From assembly GCF_009914335.1 (NCBI RefSeq), contig NZ_CP043925.1, positions 3,844,001 to 3,908,000 of the forward strand: a stretch of DNA of 64,000 nucleotides. Direction: 5' to 3'. Of this stretch, positions 19,869-30,184 are shown in pieces. Both the position numbers and the translations under genes were made by a program. The notes under the pieces were generated by a model, which had not been told where the DNA came from, did no database searches, and saw only the letters and a list, made by a program, of their open reading frames with translations. The stretch is from Proteus columbae (GTDB taxonomy: Bacteria; Pseudomonadota; Gammaproteobacteria; Enterobacterales; Enterobacteriaceae). How positions within the stretch are numbered: the first letter of the stretch is position 1; each line of letters starts with the position of its first letter.

Positions 19869-20099
19869 ATGGCAAGTCTGATAGAAGTACGTGATTGTAT
19901 CGCCCTTAATGGTCGAGCCGATGCCCGTCTTATCAGCCATCAACTCAATATGCCTGAACCTTTGGTGCAAGCAATGTTAGAGCGGCTCACATTGATGGGT
20001 AAGCTTGAAGAGGTGGATGTAGAAGATTGTCTTACGGGCAGTTGTAAAAGTTGTCCTGAAGCCACCGCATGTCAGACAAAGCTTTATCAATTACGCTAA
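19869..20099 (+). CDS. feoC: FeoC, Fe-S winged-helix protein of the Feo system
   Basis: Small winged-helix protein that binds FeoB and carries an iron-sulfur cluster in enterobacteria. 76 residues; four cysteines at 54, 59, 62 and 68 follow the CxxxxCxxCxxxxxC pattern (CLTGSCKSCPEATAC). It lies 19 bases after feoB and ends the operon at a terminator. Confidence 0.92.
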   Translation: MASLIEVRDCIALNGRADARLISHQLNMPEPLVQAMLERLTLMGKLEEVDVEDCLTGSCKSCPEATACQTKLYQLR

Positions 20100-20126
20100 C
20101 TATTTGTTAAATATCGCTTAAACACA

Positions 20127-20157
20127 AAATCCCTTACCTTGGTAAGGGATTTTTTTA
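20127..20157 (+). terminator. Terminator after feoC
   Basis: Stem AAATCCCTTACC (20127-20138) with GGTAAGGGATTT (20141-20152), two-base loop, followed by a T-run. Confidence 0.9.
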
Positions 20158-20168
20158 TCTTATCGTTA

Positions 20169-20429
20169 ATGATGACATTTTTTAAGCTCGAAAATATTCG
20201 TATTGAAGTCAGAGGTAAATTAGATACCGATGGTTTTATGGGGAAAAATAAACAAGCCAAAATAGGTTTTAGTAAAATTTCCACTCACTTCTTTATTCAG
20301 GCAGACAATAGCGAAGAAGAAATTGCTGAATTTATCGCCTTTATTGAGCGAACTTGTCCTGTCTTTGACACAATCAAAAATCCACCGATTTGTGAAACTT
20401 TATACAGTATTGAAAATGTAATGGCGTAA
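20169..20429 (+). pseudogene. C-terminal fragment of an OsmC-family protein
   Basis: About 86 residues that match only the C-terminal half of OsmC-type peroxide-reducing proteins: LENIRIEVRGKLDTDGFMG, then a beta-strand, then the helix with the second active-site cysteine in ERTCPVFDTIKNPP. Family members are about 140 residues or longer and carry the other active cysteine in the N-terminal half, which is missing. The frame opens right at the feoC terminator, so no room exists for the missing half. Two ATGs (20169, 20172) could start translation, but no good ribosome site is seen. Called a remnant; a short stand-alone protein is the alternative. Confidence 0.65.
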
Positions 20430-20440
20430 GAAAAATACGA

Positions 20441-20460
20441 CTGCCCCCTATTTGGGGCAG
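20441..20460. terminator. Convergent terminator between the OsmC fragment and bioH
   Basis: Stem CTGCCCC (20441-20447) with GGGGCAG (20454-20460). On the minus strand, as bioH is read, it is followed by TCGTATTTTTC. It can serve both genes. Confidence 0.75.
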
Positions 20461-20475
20461 TTATTGATAAATTGA

Positions 20476-21246
20476 TTACTTAAGAGAACAAGCATTAATT
20501 AACGCTTGCGTAAATTCATCAGGGTGCGAAATAAACGGAGCATGTGCAGCATTACGGAAAATAACAGAAGGTGATTGAGGATAAATAGCATCTAATAATC
20601 CAGCCACTTTTCGAGGCACTAACCCATCTAAATAACCATAAAAACGAATAAAAGGACAACGCAAAGCTTTCAACTCTTCTCGTAAATCTTCAGTTCTCAA
20701 AATTTCTAATCCGCCATTAAGCACTTCAACAGAAGGCAATGGTTGTTCTAATACCACGGATTTTAACGCTTTCATATCCTCACGCGCACTCTGGGTGCCT
20801 AATGTTTGTAGTGCTAAAAAGCGTTCAACGGTGCGATGAAAATTTTCATTTAATTGCTGCTCAAACCCTTTTAGCACCTCAGGTTTGATACCTGGCCAAT
20901 CATCATGAGCGCCAAAACAAGGCGAAGATGCCACCGTAACCAAGGCTTGTACATGATTGGGATTATCTAAAACCACACGGCTCGCCACTAATCCACCTAA
21001 AGACCAACCTAACCAAATTGCATTTTCAGGGGCTTTGGCAAAAACAATCTCTGCCATCTCTTTTAATGTAAGAGCAGGAAAACCTTGGCTACGACCATAT
21101 CCAGGGAGATCAACGAGATGCAGTGTAAAATGCGAGCTTAATCGCGGTATTAATGATTGCCAAACCTGTGCATTCAATCCCCATCCGTGTAATAGCACAA
21201 GATGCGTTTTTCCTTCACCTATTGTCTGCCAATACAATTTATTCAT
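20476..21246 (-). CDS. bioH: Pimeloyl-ACP methyl ester esterase BioH
   Basis: Removes the methyl group from pimeloyl-ACP methyl ester so that biotin synthesis can proceed. 256 residues, exactly the E. coli length. The alpha/beta hydrolase triad is in register: Ser82 in GWSLGG, Asp207 in YLDGLVP and His235 in AAHAPF. An oxyanion segment HGWGLN is at 20-25. It is divergent from gntX with 36 bases between the starts, the same order (bioH, gntX, nfuA) as in E. coli. Confidence 0.96.
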   Translation of the reverse strand: MNKLYWQTIGEGKTHLVLLHGWGLNAQVWQSLIPRLSSHFTLHLVDLPGYGRSQGFPALTLKEMAEIVFAKAPENAIWLGWSLGGLVASRVVLDNPNHVQALVTVASSPCFGAHDDWPGIKPEVLKGFEQQLNENFHRTVERFLALQTLGTQSAREDMKALKSVVLEQPLPSVEVLNGGLEILRTEDLREELKALRCPFIRFYGYLDGLVPRKVAGLLDAIYPQSPSVIFRNAAHAPFISHPDEFTQALINACSLK

Positions 21247-21282
21247 TGTTATGCTCTCTTTTCTTTTACAAGGATGTTCATT

Positions 21283-21975
21283 ATGTGGATAACAATAGCA
21301 GGATATTGTTGGTTATGTCGTCAACCCTTACATTATGATACTAAAGGTATTTGCTCGAGTTGTATTCGTTATTTACCTAAACAGCATAATCGTTGCCCAG
21401 GCTGTTTATATCCCTCATCCCACTCTATAATGCTATGTGGACGCTGCTTACAATCGCCTCCACCATGGAAACAGATGTTGACAATCACTGACTATAAACC
21501 ACCATTAAATAAATTATTACACCTTTATAAATACCAACCTCGCCCTCAAATAGCGTTATGTCTTGCACGACTTTTTCTATTGCGATGGCTTTCACATCGG
21601 CGAGAAAATTTGGTGCAGAAACCCGATAGAATTATTAGCGTTCCTTCACATCGTCAACGCCGTTGGTCTAGGGGCTTTGAGCAAGTAGAAGCTATCGCTA
21701 AGCCTTTGGCAAGGTGGCTAAATTGTGCTTATCAACCGGATACCCTGATAAGAACTCGTGCTACACTGGTGCAAACGCATCTTAATGCCAAGCAAAGGCA
21801 ACAAAATTTAAAGAATGCATTTGTATTAAATAACACAGTGTCGGTATCAGGGAAAAATCTGGCACTAATTGATGATGTTATCACTACAGGTGCGACATTA
21901 AAGAGCATTATACCCTTGTTATTTCGTGCGGGAGCACGCTCTATTGAGGTATGGGCGATTTGTCGCACCTTGTAG
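21283..21975 (+). CDS. gntX: GntX/ComF-family phosphoribosyltransferase-like protein
   Basis: Homologue of competence protein ComF; E. coli GntX (YhgH) is linked to DNA use and gluconate metabolism, but the exact role is unsettled. The N-terminal zinc-ribbon cysteines are visible (CWLC, CSSC, CPGC, CGRC) and the PRPP-type loop is [12 protein letters not shown] near the C-terminus. The ATG at 21283 is preferred because AAGG lies about 9 bases upstream; an ATG at 21274 would add three residues. 230 residues (E. coli 227). A still longer reading from 21202 would overlap bioH and is unlike the family. Confidence 0.88.
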   Translation: MWITIAGYCWLCRQPLHYDTKGICSSCIRYLPKQHNRCPGCLYPSSHSIMLCGRCLQSPPPWKQMLTITDYKPPLNKLLHLYKYQPRPQIALCLARLFLLRWLSHRRENLVQKPDRIISVPSHRQRRWSRGFEQVEAIAKPLARWLNCAYQPDTLIRTRATLVQTHLNAKQRQQNLKNAFVLNNTVSVSGKNLALIDDVITTGATLKSIIPLLFRAGARSIEVWAICRTL

Positions 21976-22035
21976 TTAACCGCCAATTGGGCGTATGATA
22001 ACCAACCAGAACAGTCAACTATTGAGCAAGACGAT

Positions 22036-22614
22036 ATGATTATTATTACTGATGCCGCACAGGCGCATTTTGCCAAACTACTGGCTAACCAAGAACCCAA
22101 CACCCAAATTCGTGTATTCGTTATCAATCCAGGCACACCTAATGCTGAATGTGGCGTTTCATATTGCCCACCTGATGCCGTAGAGCCAAACGACACTGAA
22201 ATTAAATTCGAAAAACTTTCTGCGTATGTTGATAACATCAGCGCACCTTTCTTAGAAGATGCGGAAATTGACTTTGTCACTGACCAACTGGGCTCACAAT
22301 TAACCCTAAAAGCACCTAACGCAAAAATGCGTAAAGTCGATGCTGATGCACCGTTAATTGAACGCGTAGAATACGTACTACAATCACAAATTAACCCACA
22401 ATTAGCGGGTCATGGTGGTCGTGTTAGTCTGATGGAAATCACTGAAGACGGCTATGCTATCTTACAATTCGGTGGTGGTTGTAACGGTTGTTCAATGATT
22501 GATGTCACCTTAAAAGATGGTATCGAAAAAGAACTGTTAAACCTGTTCCCAGAAGAGCTAAAAGGTGTGAAAGATTTAACTGAACACCAACGTGGTGAAC
22601 ACTCCTACTACTGA
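22036..22614 (+). CDS. nfuA: Fe-S biogenesis protein NfuA
   Basis: Carrier that delivers [4Fe-4S] clusters to target enzymes, especially under oxidative stress. 192 residues (E. coli 191). It has an N-terminal degenerate A-type domain (about 1-95) and a C-terminal Nfu domain with the cluster-binding pair Cys149 and Cys152 in [11 protein letters not shown]. Its place next to bioH is notable because biotin synthase is an Fe-S enzyme, although this order is simply conserved in enterobacteria. Confidence 0.97.
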   Translation: MIIITDAAQAHFAKLLANQEPNTQIRVFVINPGTPNAECGVSYCPPDAVEPNDTEIKFEKLSAYVDNISAPFLEDAEIDFVTDQLGSQLTLKAPNAKMRKVDADAPLIERVEYVLQSQINPQLAGHGGRVSLMEITEDGYAILQFGGGCNGCSMIDVTLKDGIEKELLNLFPEELKGVKDLTEHQRGEHSYY

Positions 22615-22626
22615 TCCCTCAGTATC

Positions 22627-22670
22627 AAATCCCCTATGATAATCACCTACACTGATATCATCGGGGATTT
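22627..22670 (+). terminator. Terminator-like hairpin after nfuA
   Basis: AAATCCCC and ATGAT at 22627-22640 pair with ATCAT and GGGGATTT at 22657-22670, one bulge, loop about 16 bases. It ends in TTTGTGTG, so the T-run is short. Confidence 0.6.
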
Positions 22671-22791
22671 GTGTGTTAAAAAATAATCATTTACAAAGAG
22701 TAACGTCATCTTTACCGATTTGACGCTATGATAAATGTATCGTTCTCTCGCTCAGAACAAATAAATTAACAACATAATAAATAAGACAATT

Positions 22792-23118
22792 ATGGATAAG
22801 TTTCAATTTCTCAGCATTGAACAAGCTTATCAATTCTGGGTATCTCAATCGGCAATTTTAGTCGATGTGAGAGATCCTCAGAGTTATCGCTTTGGTCATG
22901 CTACCGGCGCATTTCATCTCACTAATGATACGCTAAACCAATTTTTACAAGATGCTGACTTTGATGTGCCTGTTATGGTGATGTGTTATCACGGTCATAG
23001 CAGCCAAGGTGCGGCTCAATATCTGGTCAATATGGGCTTTGAAACCGTTTATAGTATTAATGGTGGTTTTGAAGCATGGCTAAGAGAGTTTCCACAAGCG
23101 ATAACTTCTCTGCAATAA
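22792..23118 (+). CDS. glpE: Thiosulfate sulfurtransferase GlpE
   Basis: Single-domain rhodanese that moves sulfane sulfur from thiosulfate to cyanide or thiols. 108 residues (E. coli 108). The active-site loop CYHGHSS starts at Cys65, the E. coli position. DVRDP and [10 protein letters not shown] motifs precede it. First gene of glpEGR. Confidence 0.95.
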   Translation: MDKFQFLSIEQAYQFWVSQSAILVDVRDPQSYRFGHATGAFHLTNDTLNQFLQDADFDVPVMVMCYHGHSSQGAAQYLVNMGFETVYSINGGFEAWLREFPQAITSLQ

Positions 23119-23137
23119 CTACAGATGAGTTTTATTA

Positions 23138-23977
23138 ATGATCCACATTCTTACGCTTTCTAACCCTCAATCGGCTGATTTATTTGTCAATTATATGGCA
23201 ACGAAAGGTGTGCGAATTCACGCAAAAAATGAAAATCAGCAAATCTCACTTTGGTTAGAAGACCAACATCAGTTGGATATGGTTGAAAAAGAACTAAACA
23301 CTTTTCTACGTGAGCCTTTTCACCCACGCTATCAAGCTGCAAGTTGGCAAGCTGGTGATCCGCAAAAAACAGGCATAAAATATCGTCCTGCATTTTCGAT
23401 AAAAAATATGGTGCAACGATCAGGCCCTTTAACGGTACTGGTAATTATTTTATGTATCCTCGTTTTTATCTGGCAACAAGTGGTGGGTGACTATAATGTT
23501 ATGCTCCACCTCGCATGGCCTTATGAAGAGAGTCTAGACTTTGAAGTCTGGCGCTATATCACGCCAGCTTTTGTTCATTTTTCATTGATGCATATCGCCT
23601 TTAATCTCGCCATGTGGTGGTATCTCGCCAGCCAAACAGAACAGCAACTCGGCACCAGTAAATTATTTGTGATTATGCTCGTTTCTGCGCTATTTAGTAA
23701 TTGGGCACAATCACTGTTTACAGACTCCAACTTCGGTGGACTTTCTGGTGTTGTGTACGCATTAATCGGCTATGTAGGCTTAACGGGCATACGTAATCCA
23801 GAAAAAGGTATTGGTGCGCCAACAGGCTTAATCGCCTTTTCGATTTTGTGGATTGTGGCGGGTTATATGGGCGTTTTAGGTGACTCTATCGGAAATGCCG
23901 CACATTTTGCAGGCTTCCTTATCGGCTTATTGATGGCTTTGTGGGATAATCGACATCAATTATCTCGTGGATCATAA
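23138..23977 (+). CDS. glpG: Rhomboid intramembrane protease GlpG
   Basis: Serine protease that cuts membrane proteins within the lipid bilayer. 279 residues (E. coli 276). It has a soluble N-terminal domain (1-75) and six membrane helices. The catalytic Ser203 is in GGLSGVVYAL and His256 in GNAAHFAGF. The supporting HxxxN motif is in HIAFNLAMW. Second gene of glpEGR. Confidence 0.96.
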   Translation: MIHILTLSNPQSADLFVNYMATKGVRIHAKNENQQISLWLEDQHQLDMVEKELNTFLREPFHPRYQAASWQAGDPQKTGIKYRPAFSIKNMVQRSGPLTVLVIILCILVFIWQQVVGDYNVMLHLAWPYEESLDFEVWRYITPAFVHFSLMHIAFNLAMWWYLASQTEQQLGTSKLFVIMLVSALFSNWAQSLFTDSNFGGLSGVVYALIGYVGLTGIRNPEKGIGAPTGLIAFSILWIVAGYMGVLGDSIGNAAHFAGFLIGLLMALWDNRHQLSRGS

Positions 23978-24015
23978 TAAAATTAACATGATATTTTTAA
24001 CATTAGGGGACACCT

Positions 24016-24774
24016 GTGAAGCAAACGCAACGACATGATGCCATCATTGAACTGGTACGCCTACAGGGCTATGTCAGCACTGAAGAATTGGTGGAGCATT
24101 TTGAAGTCAGCCCACAGACAATCCGACGTGATTTAAATGAATTAGCGGAAAAGAACAAAATCCAACGTCATCACGGTGGTGCAGCATTACCTTCAAGCTC
24201 CGTGAATACGGCTTATCATGATCGTAAAATTATGTGGTCTGATGAAAAATCACGTATCGCACAACGAGTAGCAAGCTTAATTCCAGATGGTGCAACACTG
24301 TTTATTGATATCGGCACAACACCTGAAGCTGTCGCACATGCATTAATTAACCACAAAAACCTACGTATCGTGACCAACAACCTCAATGTGGCAACGTTAC
24401 TGATGGGCAAAGAAGACTTTCGCTTAATTCTTGCGGGTGGTGAAGTGCGTACACGAGATGGTGGTATTGTCGGTGAAGCTACGCTTGATTTTATCTCTCA
24501 ATTCCGTCTTGATTACGGTATTTTGGGGATAAGCGGTATTGATATGGATGGTTCTCTACTTGAGTTTGATTACCATGAAGTTCGCACTAAACGCGCAATT
24601 ATCGAAAACTCACGCTGTGTAATGTTGGTGACTGACCATTCTAAGTTTGGTCGTAATGCGATGGTTAATTTAGGTAATATGAATCTGATCGATTACTTAT
24701 TTACCGATCAAGAACCACCAGCAGGGATCCAAAAAATTGTTGAGCAGCACAACGTTCAACTCGAATTATGTTAA
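24016..24774 (+). CDS. glpR: Glycerol-3-phosphate regulon repressor GlpR
   Basis: DeoR-family repressor of the glp genes; glycerol 3-phosphate releases it from DNA. 252 residues (E. coli 252) from a GTG start preceded by TTAGGGGA. The helix-turn-helix is at about 20-45 (VSTEELVEHFEVSPQTIRRDL), and the sugar-phosphate sensor domain contains DIGTTPEAVA and TNNLNVA. It ends at a terminator before glpD, which carries a GlpR operator. glpD lies in the same direction here, unlike the divergent E. coli arrangement as I recall it. Confidence 0.95.
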   Translation: MKQTQRHDAIIELVRLQGYVSTEELVEHFEVSPQTIRRDLNELAEKNKIQRHHGGAALPSSSVNTAYHDRKIMWSDEKSRIAQRVASLIPDGATLFIDIGTTPEAVAHALINHKNLRIVTNNLNVATLLMGKEDFRLILAGGEVRTRDGGIVGEATLDFISQFRLDYGILGISGIDMDGSLLEFDYHEVRTKRAIIENSRCVMLVTDHSKFGRNAMVNLGNMNLIDYLFTDQEPPAGIQKIVEQHNVQLELC

Positions 24775-24790
24775 TTTAGCAATTCTCCTA

Positions 24791-24818
24791 AAAAGTACCT
24801 CTCGAGGTACTTTTTTTT
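24791..24818 (+). terminator. Terminator after glpR
   Basis: Stem AAAAGTACCTC (24791-24801) with GAGGTACTTTT (24804-24814), two-base loop, followed by T-run. Confidence 0.9.
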
Positions 24819-24936
24819 CGTCTATTCTCAATAAAAACCTGATTAACTTATTCTATTTTCTCTCTTTTTTGTTAACACATTAACAATGTTGTTTATTTCT
24901 AATAAACACACAGTTTATGTGGATATGATAATAAAT

Positions 24937-24952
24937 TGTTATCCATATCACG
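24937..24952 (+). promoter_or_regulatory. CRP-like site upstream of glpD
   Basis: TGTTATCCATATCACG matches 8 of 10 positions of TGTGA-N6-TCACA. It lies about 70 bp upstream of the GlpR operator, a plausible activator position for a glycerol gene. Confidence 0.5.
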
Positions 24953-25008
24953 CGGTTATGTTTTTTATCAGTTATATAGTTGGCATTTTCATCAAACTTC
25001 ATTACAAT

Positions 25009-25028
25009 TATGAGCGAAAACGAACATT
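25009..25028 (+). promoter_or_regulatory. GlpR operator upstream of glpD
   Basis: TATGAGCGAAAACGAACATT matches 18 of 20 positions of the GlpR consensus WATKYTCGWWAWCGAMCATW. A weaker half-site (TTGTTTCG) lies at 25035-25042. This supports repression by the neighbouring GlpR. Confidence 0.8.
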
Positions 25029-25062
25029 AAAGAATTGTTTCGCGCATTCGTAGGAGGATGTT

Positions 25063-26556
25063 ATGAAAACTCAAGACTTGATTGTCATCGGCGGCGGAAT
25101 AAACGGCGCTGGAATTGCGGCGGATGCAGCTGGCCGAGGCCTTTCAGTACTTATGCTGGAAGCTCAAGACTTAGCAAGTGCGACATCTTCCGCAAGCTCT
25201 AAACTTATTCATGGTGGTTTACGTTATCTCGAACACTACGAGTTTCGCTTAGTGAGCGAAGCACTGGCAGAGCGTGAAGTATTATTACGCTTAGCGCCAC
25301 ATATCGCATTTCCAATGCGCTTTCGTCTGCCACACCAACCCCATTTACGTCCAGCTTGGATGATCCGCATTGGTTTATTCCTTTATGATCATTTAGGAAA
25401 ACGCGTGAGCTTACCAAGCAGTAAAGGCATTAAATTCGGCGCAAACTCTGTTTTAAAACCTGAACTAACACGCGGTTTTGAATATTCAGACTGTTGGGTT
25501 GATGATGCACGTTTAGTGGTACTCAACGCACAAGAAATCGTTCGTCGTGGCGGTGAAGTACGCACACGAACTAAAGTCACTCGAGCTTGGCGTGAAAATA
25601 ATTTATGGATGGTAGAAGCACAGGATTTACGCACTGGTGAAACATCGCTCTATCAAGCAAAAGCACTTGTCAACGCAGCTGGCCCTTGGGTTAAAACACT
25701 GTTTGATGAAGGCTTAAAACTGAAATCACCTTATGGTATCCGTTTAATTAAAGGTAGCCATATTGTTATTCCTCGTGCTCATAACGAACCACAAGCGTAC
25801 ATCTTACAAAATGAAGATAATCGTATTGTCTTTGTTATTCCTTGGATGGATGAGTTCTCCATCATCGGTACTACGGATGTTGAATATAAAGGCGATCCTA
25901 AAGATGTGGCGATTGATGACAATGAAGTTCAGTACTTACTGAAAGTCTACAATGATCACTTCAAAAAACAACTGACCAAAGAAGACGTTGTTTGGGATTA
26001 CTCTGGTGTGCGTCCATTATGTGATGATGAATCTGATTCACCACAAGCAATCACGCGTGACTATACCTTAGATGTTCACGATGATAATGGCCAAACTCCT
26101 CTGCTATCGGTATTTGGTGGTAAATTAACCACTTATCGTAAATTGGGTGAACACGCCGTAGATAAACTCATTGCTTACTTCCCTAACATGGGTAAAGCAT
26201 GGACTAAAAATGGTCAATTACCGGGTGGTAATTTAGAAGGCTGTGATCGTGATGGTTATTCACGTTTAATTCGCCAACGTCACCCTTGGTTACCAGAAGC
26301 GCTGGCATTACGTTTTGCACGTACTTATGGTAGCAACACTGAATTACTGCTCGAAGGCATTACTGATTTAGCGGGTATGGGCGAAAACTTCGGTCATAAC
26401 CTGTATGAAGCAGAATTACGTTATTTAGTGAAACATGAGTGGGTTATCGAAGTTGATGATGCAATTTGGCGTCGTACTAAACTCGGCATGTGGCTAAATG
26501 ACGAACAAAAACAACGTATTGCCCAATGGTTAGTAGCAAATACTCAAAATTCATAA
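25063..26556 (+). CDS. glpD: Aerobic glycerol-3-phosphate dehydrogenase GlpD
   Basis: Membrane-associated flavoprotein that oxidises glycerol 3-phosphate to dihydroxyacetone phosphate and passes electrons to quinone. 497 residues (E. coli 501). The FAD fold GGGINGAG is at 10-17. ASSKLIHGGLRYLEHYEFRLV, the GTTDVEYKG motif and WDYSGVRPL are typical. Start preceded by GTAGGAGG. Regulated by GlpR and probably CRP (sites upstream). A terminator follows. Confidence 0.97.
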   Translation: MKTQDLIVIGGGINGAGIAADAAGRGLSVLMLEAQDLASATSSASSKLIHGGLRYLEHYEFRLVSEALAEREVLLRLAPHIAFPMRFRLPHQPHLRPAWMIRIGLFLYDHLGKRVSLPSSKGIKFGANSVLKPELTRGFEYSDCWVDDARLVVLNAQEIVRRGGEVRTRTKVTRAWRENNLWMVEAQDLRTGETSLYQAKALVNAAGPWVKTLFDEGLKLKSPYGIRLIKGSHIVIPRAHNEPQAYILQNEDNRIVFVIPWMDEFSIIGTTDVEYKGDPKDVAIDDNEVQYLLKVYNDHFKKQLTKEDVVWDYSGVRPLCDDESDSPQAITRDYTLDVHDDNGQTPLLSVFGGKLTTYRKLGEHAVDKLIAYFPNMGKAWTKNGQLPGGNLEGCDRDGYSRLIRQRHPWLPEALALRFARTYGSNTELLLEGITDLAGMGENFGHNLYEAELRYLVKHEWVIEVDDAIWRRTKLGMWLNDEQKQRIAQWLVANTQNS

Positions 26557-26608
26557 GAGTAGTCATACTATTCTCTGACTCTGTTCGATGTTTTTATTAG
26601 CAATTTTT

Positions 26609-26640
26609 GTGGCGCCTAATACCGCGCCACTTTTTTTTTT
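26609..26640 (+). terminator. Terminator after glpD
   Basis: Stem GTGGCGC (26609-26615) with GCGCCAC (26624-26630) followed by ten T. Confidence 0.92.
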
Positions 26641-26683
26641 GCTTTTTTTATATCAAAATCATCAAAATACCCTAAATTAACCG

Positions 26684-27037
26684 CTATTTAAGCTGTTTTT
26701 CTAGAAAGGCTTTTAACACGGTAGCATTGTTTTGTTGCTCATCTTTTCCTGAATAAAGTAATACCAAAGGCTTCTCTTTTGCTATCGCAACAAGCGATTG
26801 CCAATGTTCTGGTGCCGCCATTAATTCTTGGAGATAACGTTGTGTGAATTCAGCAAAATCACCACCGCCTCCATGAAACCATTTTCGCAATTCGGTCGAA
26901 GGTGCGACGCCTTTATTCCACTCGTCATAATGAAAATCGGTCTTTTTCACACCTCTCGGCCACAGCCTATCGACTAATACGCGATAACCTTCATGCATTC
27001 CGTCTTTATCACCATAAACACGTTTACAAGTGATCAT
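26684..27037 (-). CDS. yeaO: YeaO-like DUF488 protein
   Basis: Function unknown; DUF488 family. 117 residues from the ATG at 27037, which follows GGGAGGCGAA; longer readings start upstream of this ribosome site. It matches E. coli YeaO (115): CKRVY, GYRVLVDRLWPRGVKK, WNKGVAPSTELRKWFH and LVLLYSGKDEQQNNATVL. It stands alone between glpD and metF. Confidence 0.88.
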   Translation of the reverse strand: MITCKRVYGDKDGMHEGYRVLVDRLWPRGVKKTDFHYDEWNKGVAPSTELRKWFHGGGGDFAEFTQRYLQELMAAPEHWQSLVAIAKEKPLVLLYSGKDEQQNNATVLKAFLEKQLK

Positions 27038-27230
27038 TTCGCCTCCCATCAATCAGTTATTTCGCTTTATTGTAGAAGAAAAATCACCCAACTTATCAGG
27101 TGATATACTCACTTTTCTCACAAATACGTCTTACAACATGAATTTTTCTCTTATTGTGACTGAATTATCCTCATCAAAAATAGGGTGAATAGTTGTTGAC
27201 TAAATAACCTAATTAAGAGAATCTACATCT

Positions 27231-27238
27231 AGACGTCT
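27231..27238 (+). promoter_or_regulatory. MetJ box upstream of metF
   Basis: A perfect MetJ octamer AGACGTCT, flanked by weaker octamers (CTACATCT before it and AGATGGGC 8 bases after). A -35-like TTGACT is at 27196-27201. It predicts repression of metF by MetJ with S-adenosylmethionine. Confidence 0.7.
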
Positions 27239-27306
27239 AAATGGTTAGATGGGCAAATAAGTAGTGATACTTAATAAAAATAACAACACAGTGACACGAT
27301 TGATGA

Positions 27307-28215
<909 letters not shown>

Positions 28216-28230
28216 TCCTATGACACAATT

Positions 28231-28259
28231 ACCCCGCCAATTAAGCGGGGTGACATTTT
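28231..28259. terminator. Terminator between metF and the DUF4291 gene
   Basis: Stem ACCCCGC (28231-28237) with GCGGGGT (28245-28251), followed by GACATTTT. It separates two convergent genes. Confidence 0.8.
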
Positions 28260-28265
28260 GATGAA

Positions 28266-28856
28266 TTACTCACCAAAGTGATAAGGTTTTTCTACAGGTA
28301 ATAGGCTGTATGCGGTGTCTAAATCACCATTAGCAATACAAGTATCTATTTTACGTACCTTATCGGTAATATCTGTAATATTCACTATCCACTCTTTGCA
28401 GTATTTTTCAACGGCTTGATTACGCAGACCAATTTGAATGGTGCGATAGTTGAGTCGATTAAGATAAATATCACGTTCAGGATCCCACTGAATGCGGATA
28501 TTACTGGTTTCTGATGCCTCTTTCCACGCGTCTGCACTGGTGTAACGGTCTGGATCAAAATGACTCACAACACCTTGTGTCAGCATCTCTTGAAAACCTT
28601 CATGCGTAATATCAACCGCAAGAATAGACGCTTGATTAGCATCTTTGCGTCCCCAGCCAGAACGGTACATCATCCAAAGAAAGGAAGGTTTTACCCACGT
28701 CATGCGGGTCATACTAAAAGGGGGCGAAACAAAAGTTCCGTTTGCGACTGCGCTCTGAGCAATAGTATTAGAATAGGCTTGGTAAACACGAACAAAATCA
28801 TCCGTATAATATGCCCTTACTTCGCACTCAGGACATCGGTCAACATCATCGTTCAT
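28266..28856 (-). CDS. DUF4291 family protein
   Basis: Function unknown. 196 residues, soluble. The family pattern is clear: VRAYYTDDFVRVYQAYS, FSMTRMTWVKPSFLWMMYRSGW, QWDPERDIYLNRLNYRTIQIGL and EWIVNITDITDKVRKI. An N-terminal CPEC pair (residues 8-11) could bind a metal but is not general in the family as I know it. It faces metF and follows the fic gene on the same strand with a 196-base gap. Confidence 0.85.
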   Translation of the reverse strand: MNDDVDRCPECEVRAYYTDDFVRVYQAYSNTIAQSAVANGTFVSPPFSMTRMTWVKPSFLWMMYRSGWGRKDANQASILAVDITHEGFQEMLTQGVVSHFDPDRYTSADAWKEASETSNIRIQWDPERDIYLNRLNYRTIQIGLRNQAVEKYCKEWIVNITDITDKVRKIDTCIANGDLDTAYSLLPVEKPYHFGE

Positions 28857-29052
28857 CTTTCTTTAATATCCTTTTATATTAATAAAATGGAACTATACGC
28901 TTAAATTATGAGCCTCTGATCACAGATAATCAAGAGCCCCTATTTTTGTTAAGACTCGATAAATAGAGTAACGCGCGTTCACAAAGATAAAAAAAAGAAT
29001 AACAATAAAACAAATAGACTAATGTCGCGATTGTGGTTTAATAATAACAAAC

Positions 29053-30150
29053 CTAGTCTTGCAAAATATATCTCACACTCCGTCCACCAGCACCGCTATC
29101 CGCTAAAAAGCCGTGTTCAACCAGAAATGCTAAATGCCTTGTCGCACTGGCTCGGCTGACTTTTGCTACACTTTTATATTGGCTATTATTAATTCCATCA
29201 ACAAAATCCCCACCAAGCATTCTATTAATCACTTTTGATTGCTCTGATGATAACAACGCTTGATCGTGGGTTTGCCAATATTTTGTTGCCCTTACTGTAT
29301 TATCAATTTCATGGGTTGCATCCAAAATCGATAATTGAAGCATTTGTAAAAACCATTGAAGCCATAATGTAATATCGCCATCACCTTTTTGCATATTTTC
29401 GATGACGTCATAATATTCTTGGCGATGCTCATTAATCGTTTTTGACATTGCATATAGCCTTACTGTTTTATTCTCAGCTTGAGCCAATGCTAAATCCATA
29501 ATTAATCTGCCTATCCGACCATTTCCATCTTCAAATGGATGAATAGTTAAAAACCAAAGATGTGCAATAGCCGCTCGAATAATTAAATCAGGTTCATAAT
29601 GCGTTCTCGTTTCATTAAACCAGTCTAAAAATAAAGCCATTTCCGTTTCTATTGATTTTGGTGGTGGTGCTTCAAAATGAACAATGGGCTTATCAATTCT
29701 TTTACCCGAAACAACCTGAACAATACCTGTTCGATATTGCCCTGAAGTAATCGGATTTAAAATAGAGTGTCCCTGAGGAAATAAGAGGTTATGCCACTGA
29801 AATAATCGCTCATGCGTTAATGGCTCATCTAAATTATTAATCGCATCTAATGCCGCTTGAACAAAACCTTCTGATTTTTCATCAGTAGGATATGTTTTTT
29901 CCTCTACAATACCTAATCGAGTTGCTAATGAAGAGCGAACAGAAAAAGCATTTAACTTTTCACCTTCAATATCACTCGAATAAATAATATTCGCCAAAAT
30001 AGAATCTAATGCTGAAGTGCTATTTTCAGGCAACATTTGGCTTTGCCCATAAAGCATCCCTTGAATAAAACGGGTATCAATAAGCAAAGGTATGATTGTA
30101 TTGCTTTTAAATCTGAAATGAGTCCAGTTTGAATGTTGCCAAATCCACAT
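29053..30150 (-). CDS. Fic-domain AMP-transferase with N-terminal inhibitory helix
   Basis: Probable AMPylating (or related NMP-transferring) enzyme. 365 residues: an N-terminal WxW-type domain like DUF4172 (about 1-90), the Fic core with the active-site loop HPFEDGNGRIGR at 204-215, and a C-terminal winged helix (about 310-365, SRASATRHLAFLVEHGFLADSG). The (S/T)xxxE(G/N) inhibitory motif is present before the core (Ser58 to Glu62-Gly63), marking a class II self-inhibited Fic. No antitoxin gene is adjacent. Two operator-like repeats lie just upstream; the winged helix could bind them. Confidence 0.88.
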   Translation of the reverse strand: MWIWQHSNWTHFRFKSNTIIPLLIDTRFIQGMLYGQSQMLPENSTSALDSILANIIYSSDIEGEKLNAFSVRSSLATRLGIVEEKTYPTDEKSEGFVQAALDAINNLDEPLTHERLFQWHNLLFPQGHSILNPITSGQYRTGIVQVVSGKRIDKPIVHFEAPPPKSIETEMALFLDWFNETRTHYEPDLIIRAAIAHLWFLTIHPFEDGNGRIGRLIMDLALAQAENKTVRLYAMSKTINEHRQEYYDVIENMQKGDGDITLWLQWFLQMLQLSILDATHEIDNTVRATKYWQTHDQALLSSEQSKVINRMLGGDFVDGINNSQYKSVAKVSRASATRHLAFLVEHGFLADSGAGGRSVRYILQD

Positions 30151-30184
30151 AAATCACCCCATGAGTCAAATACAAACTCTATTT

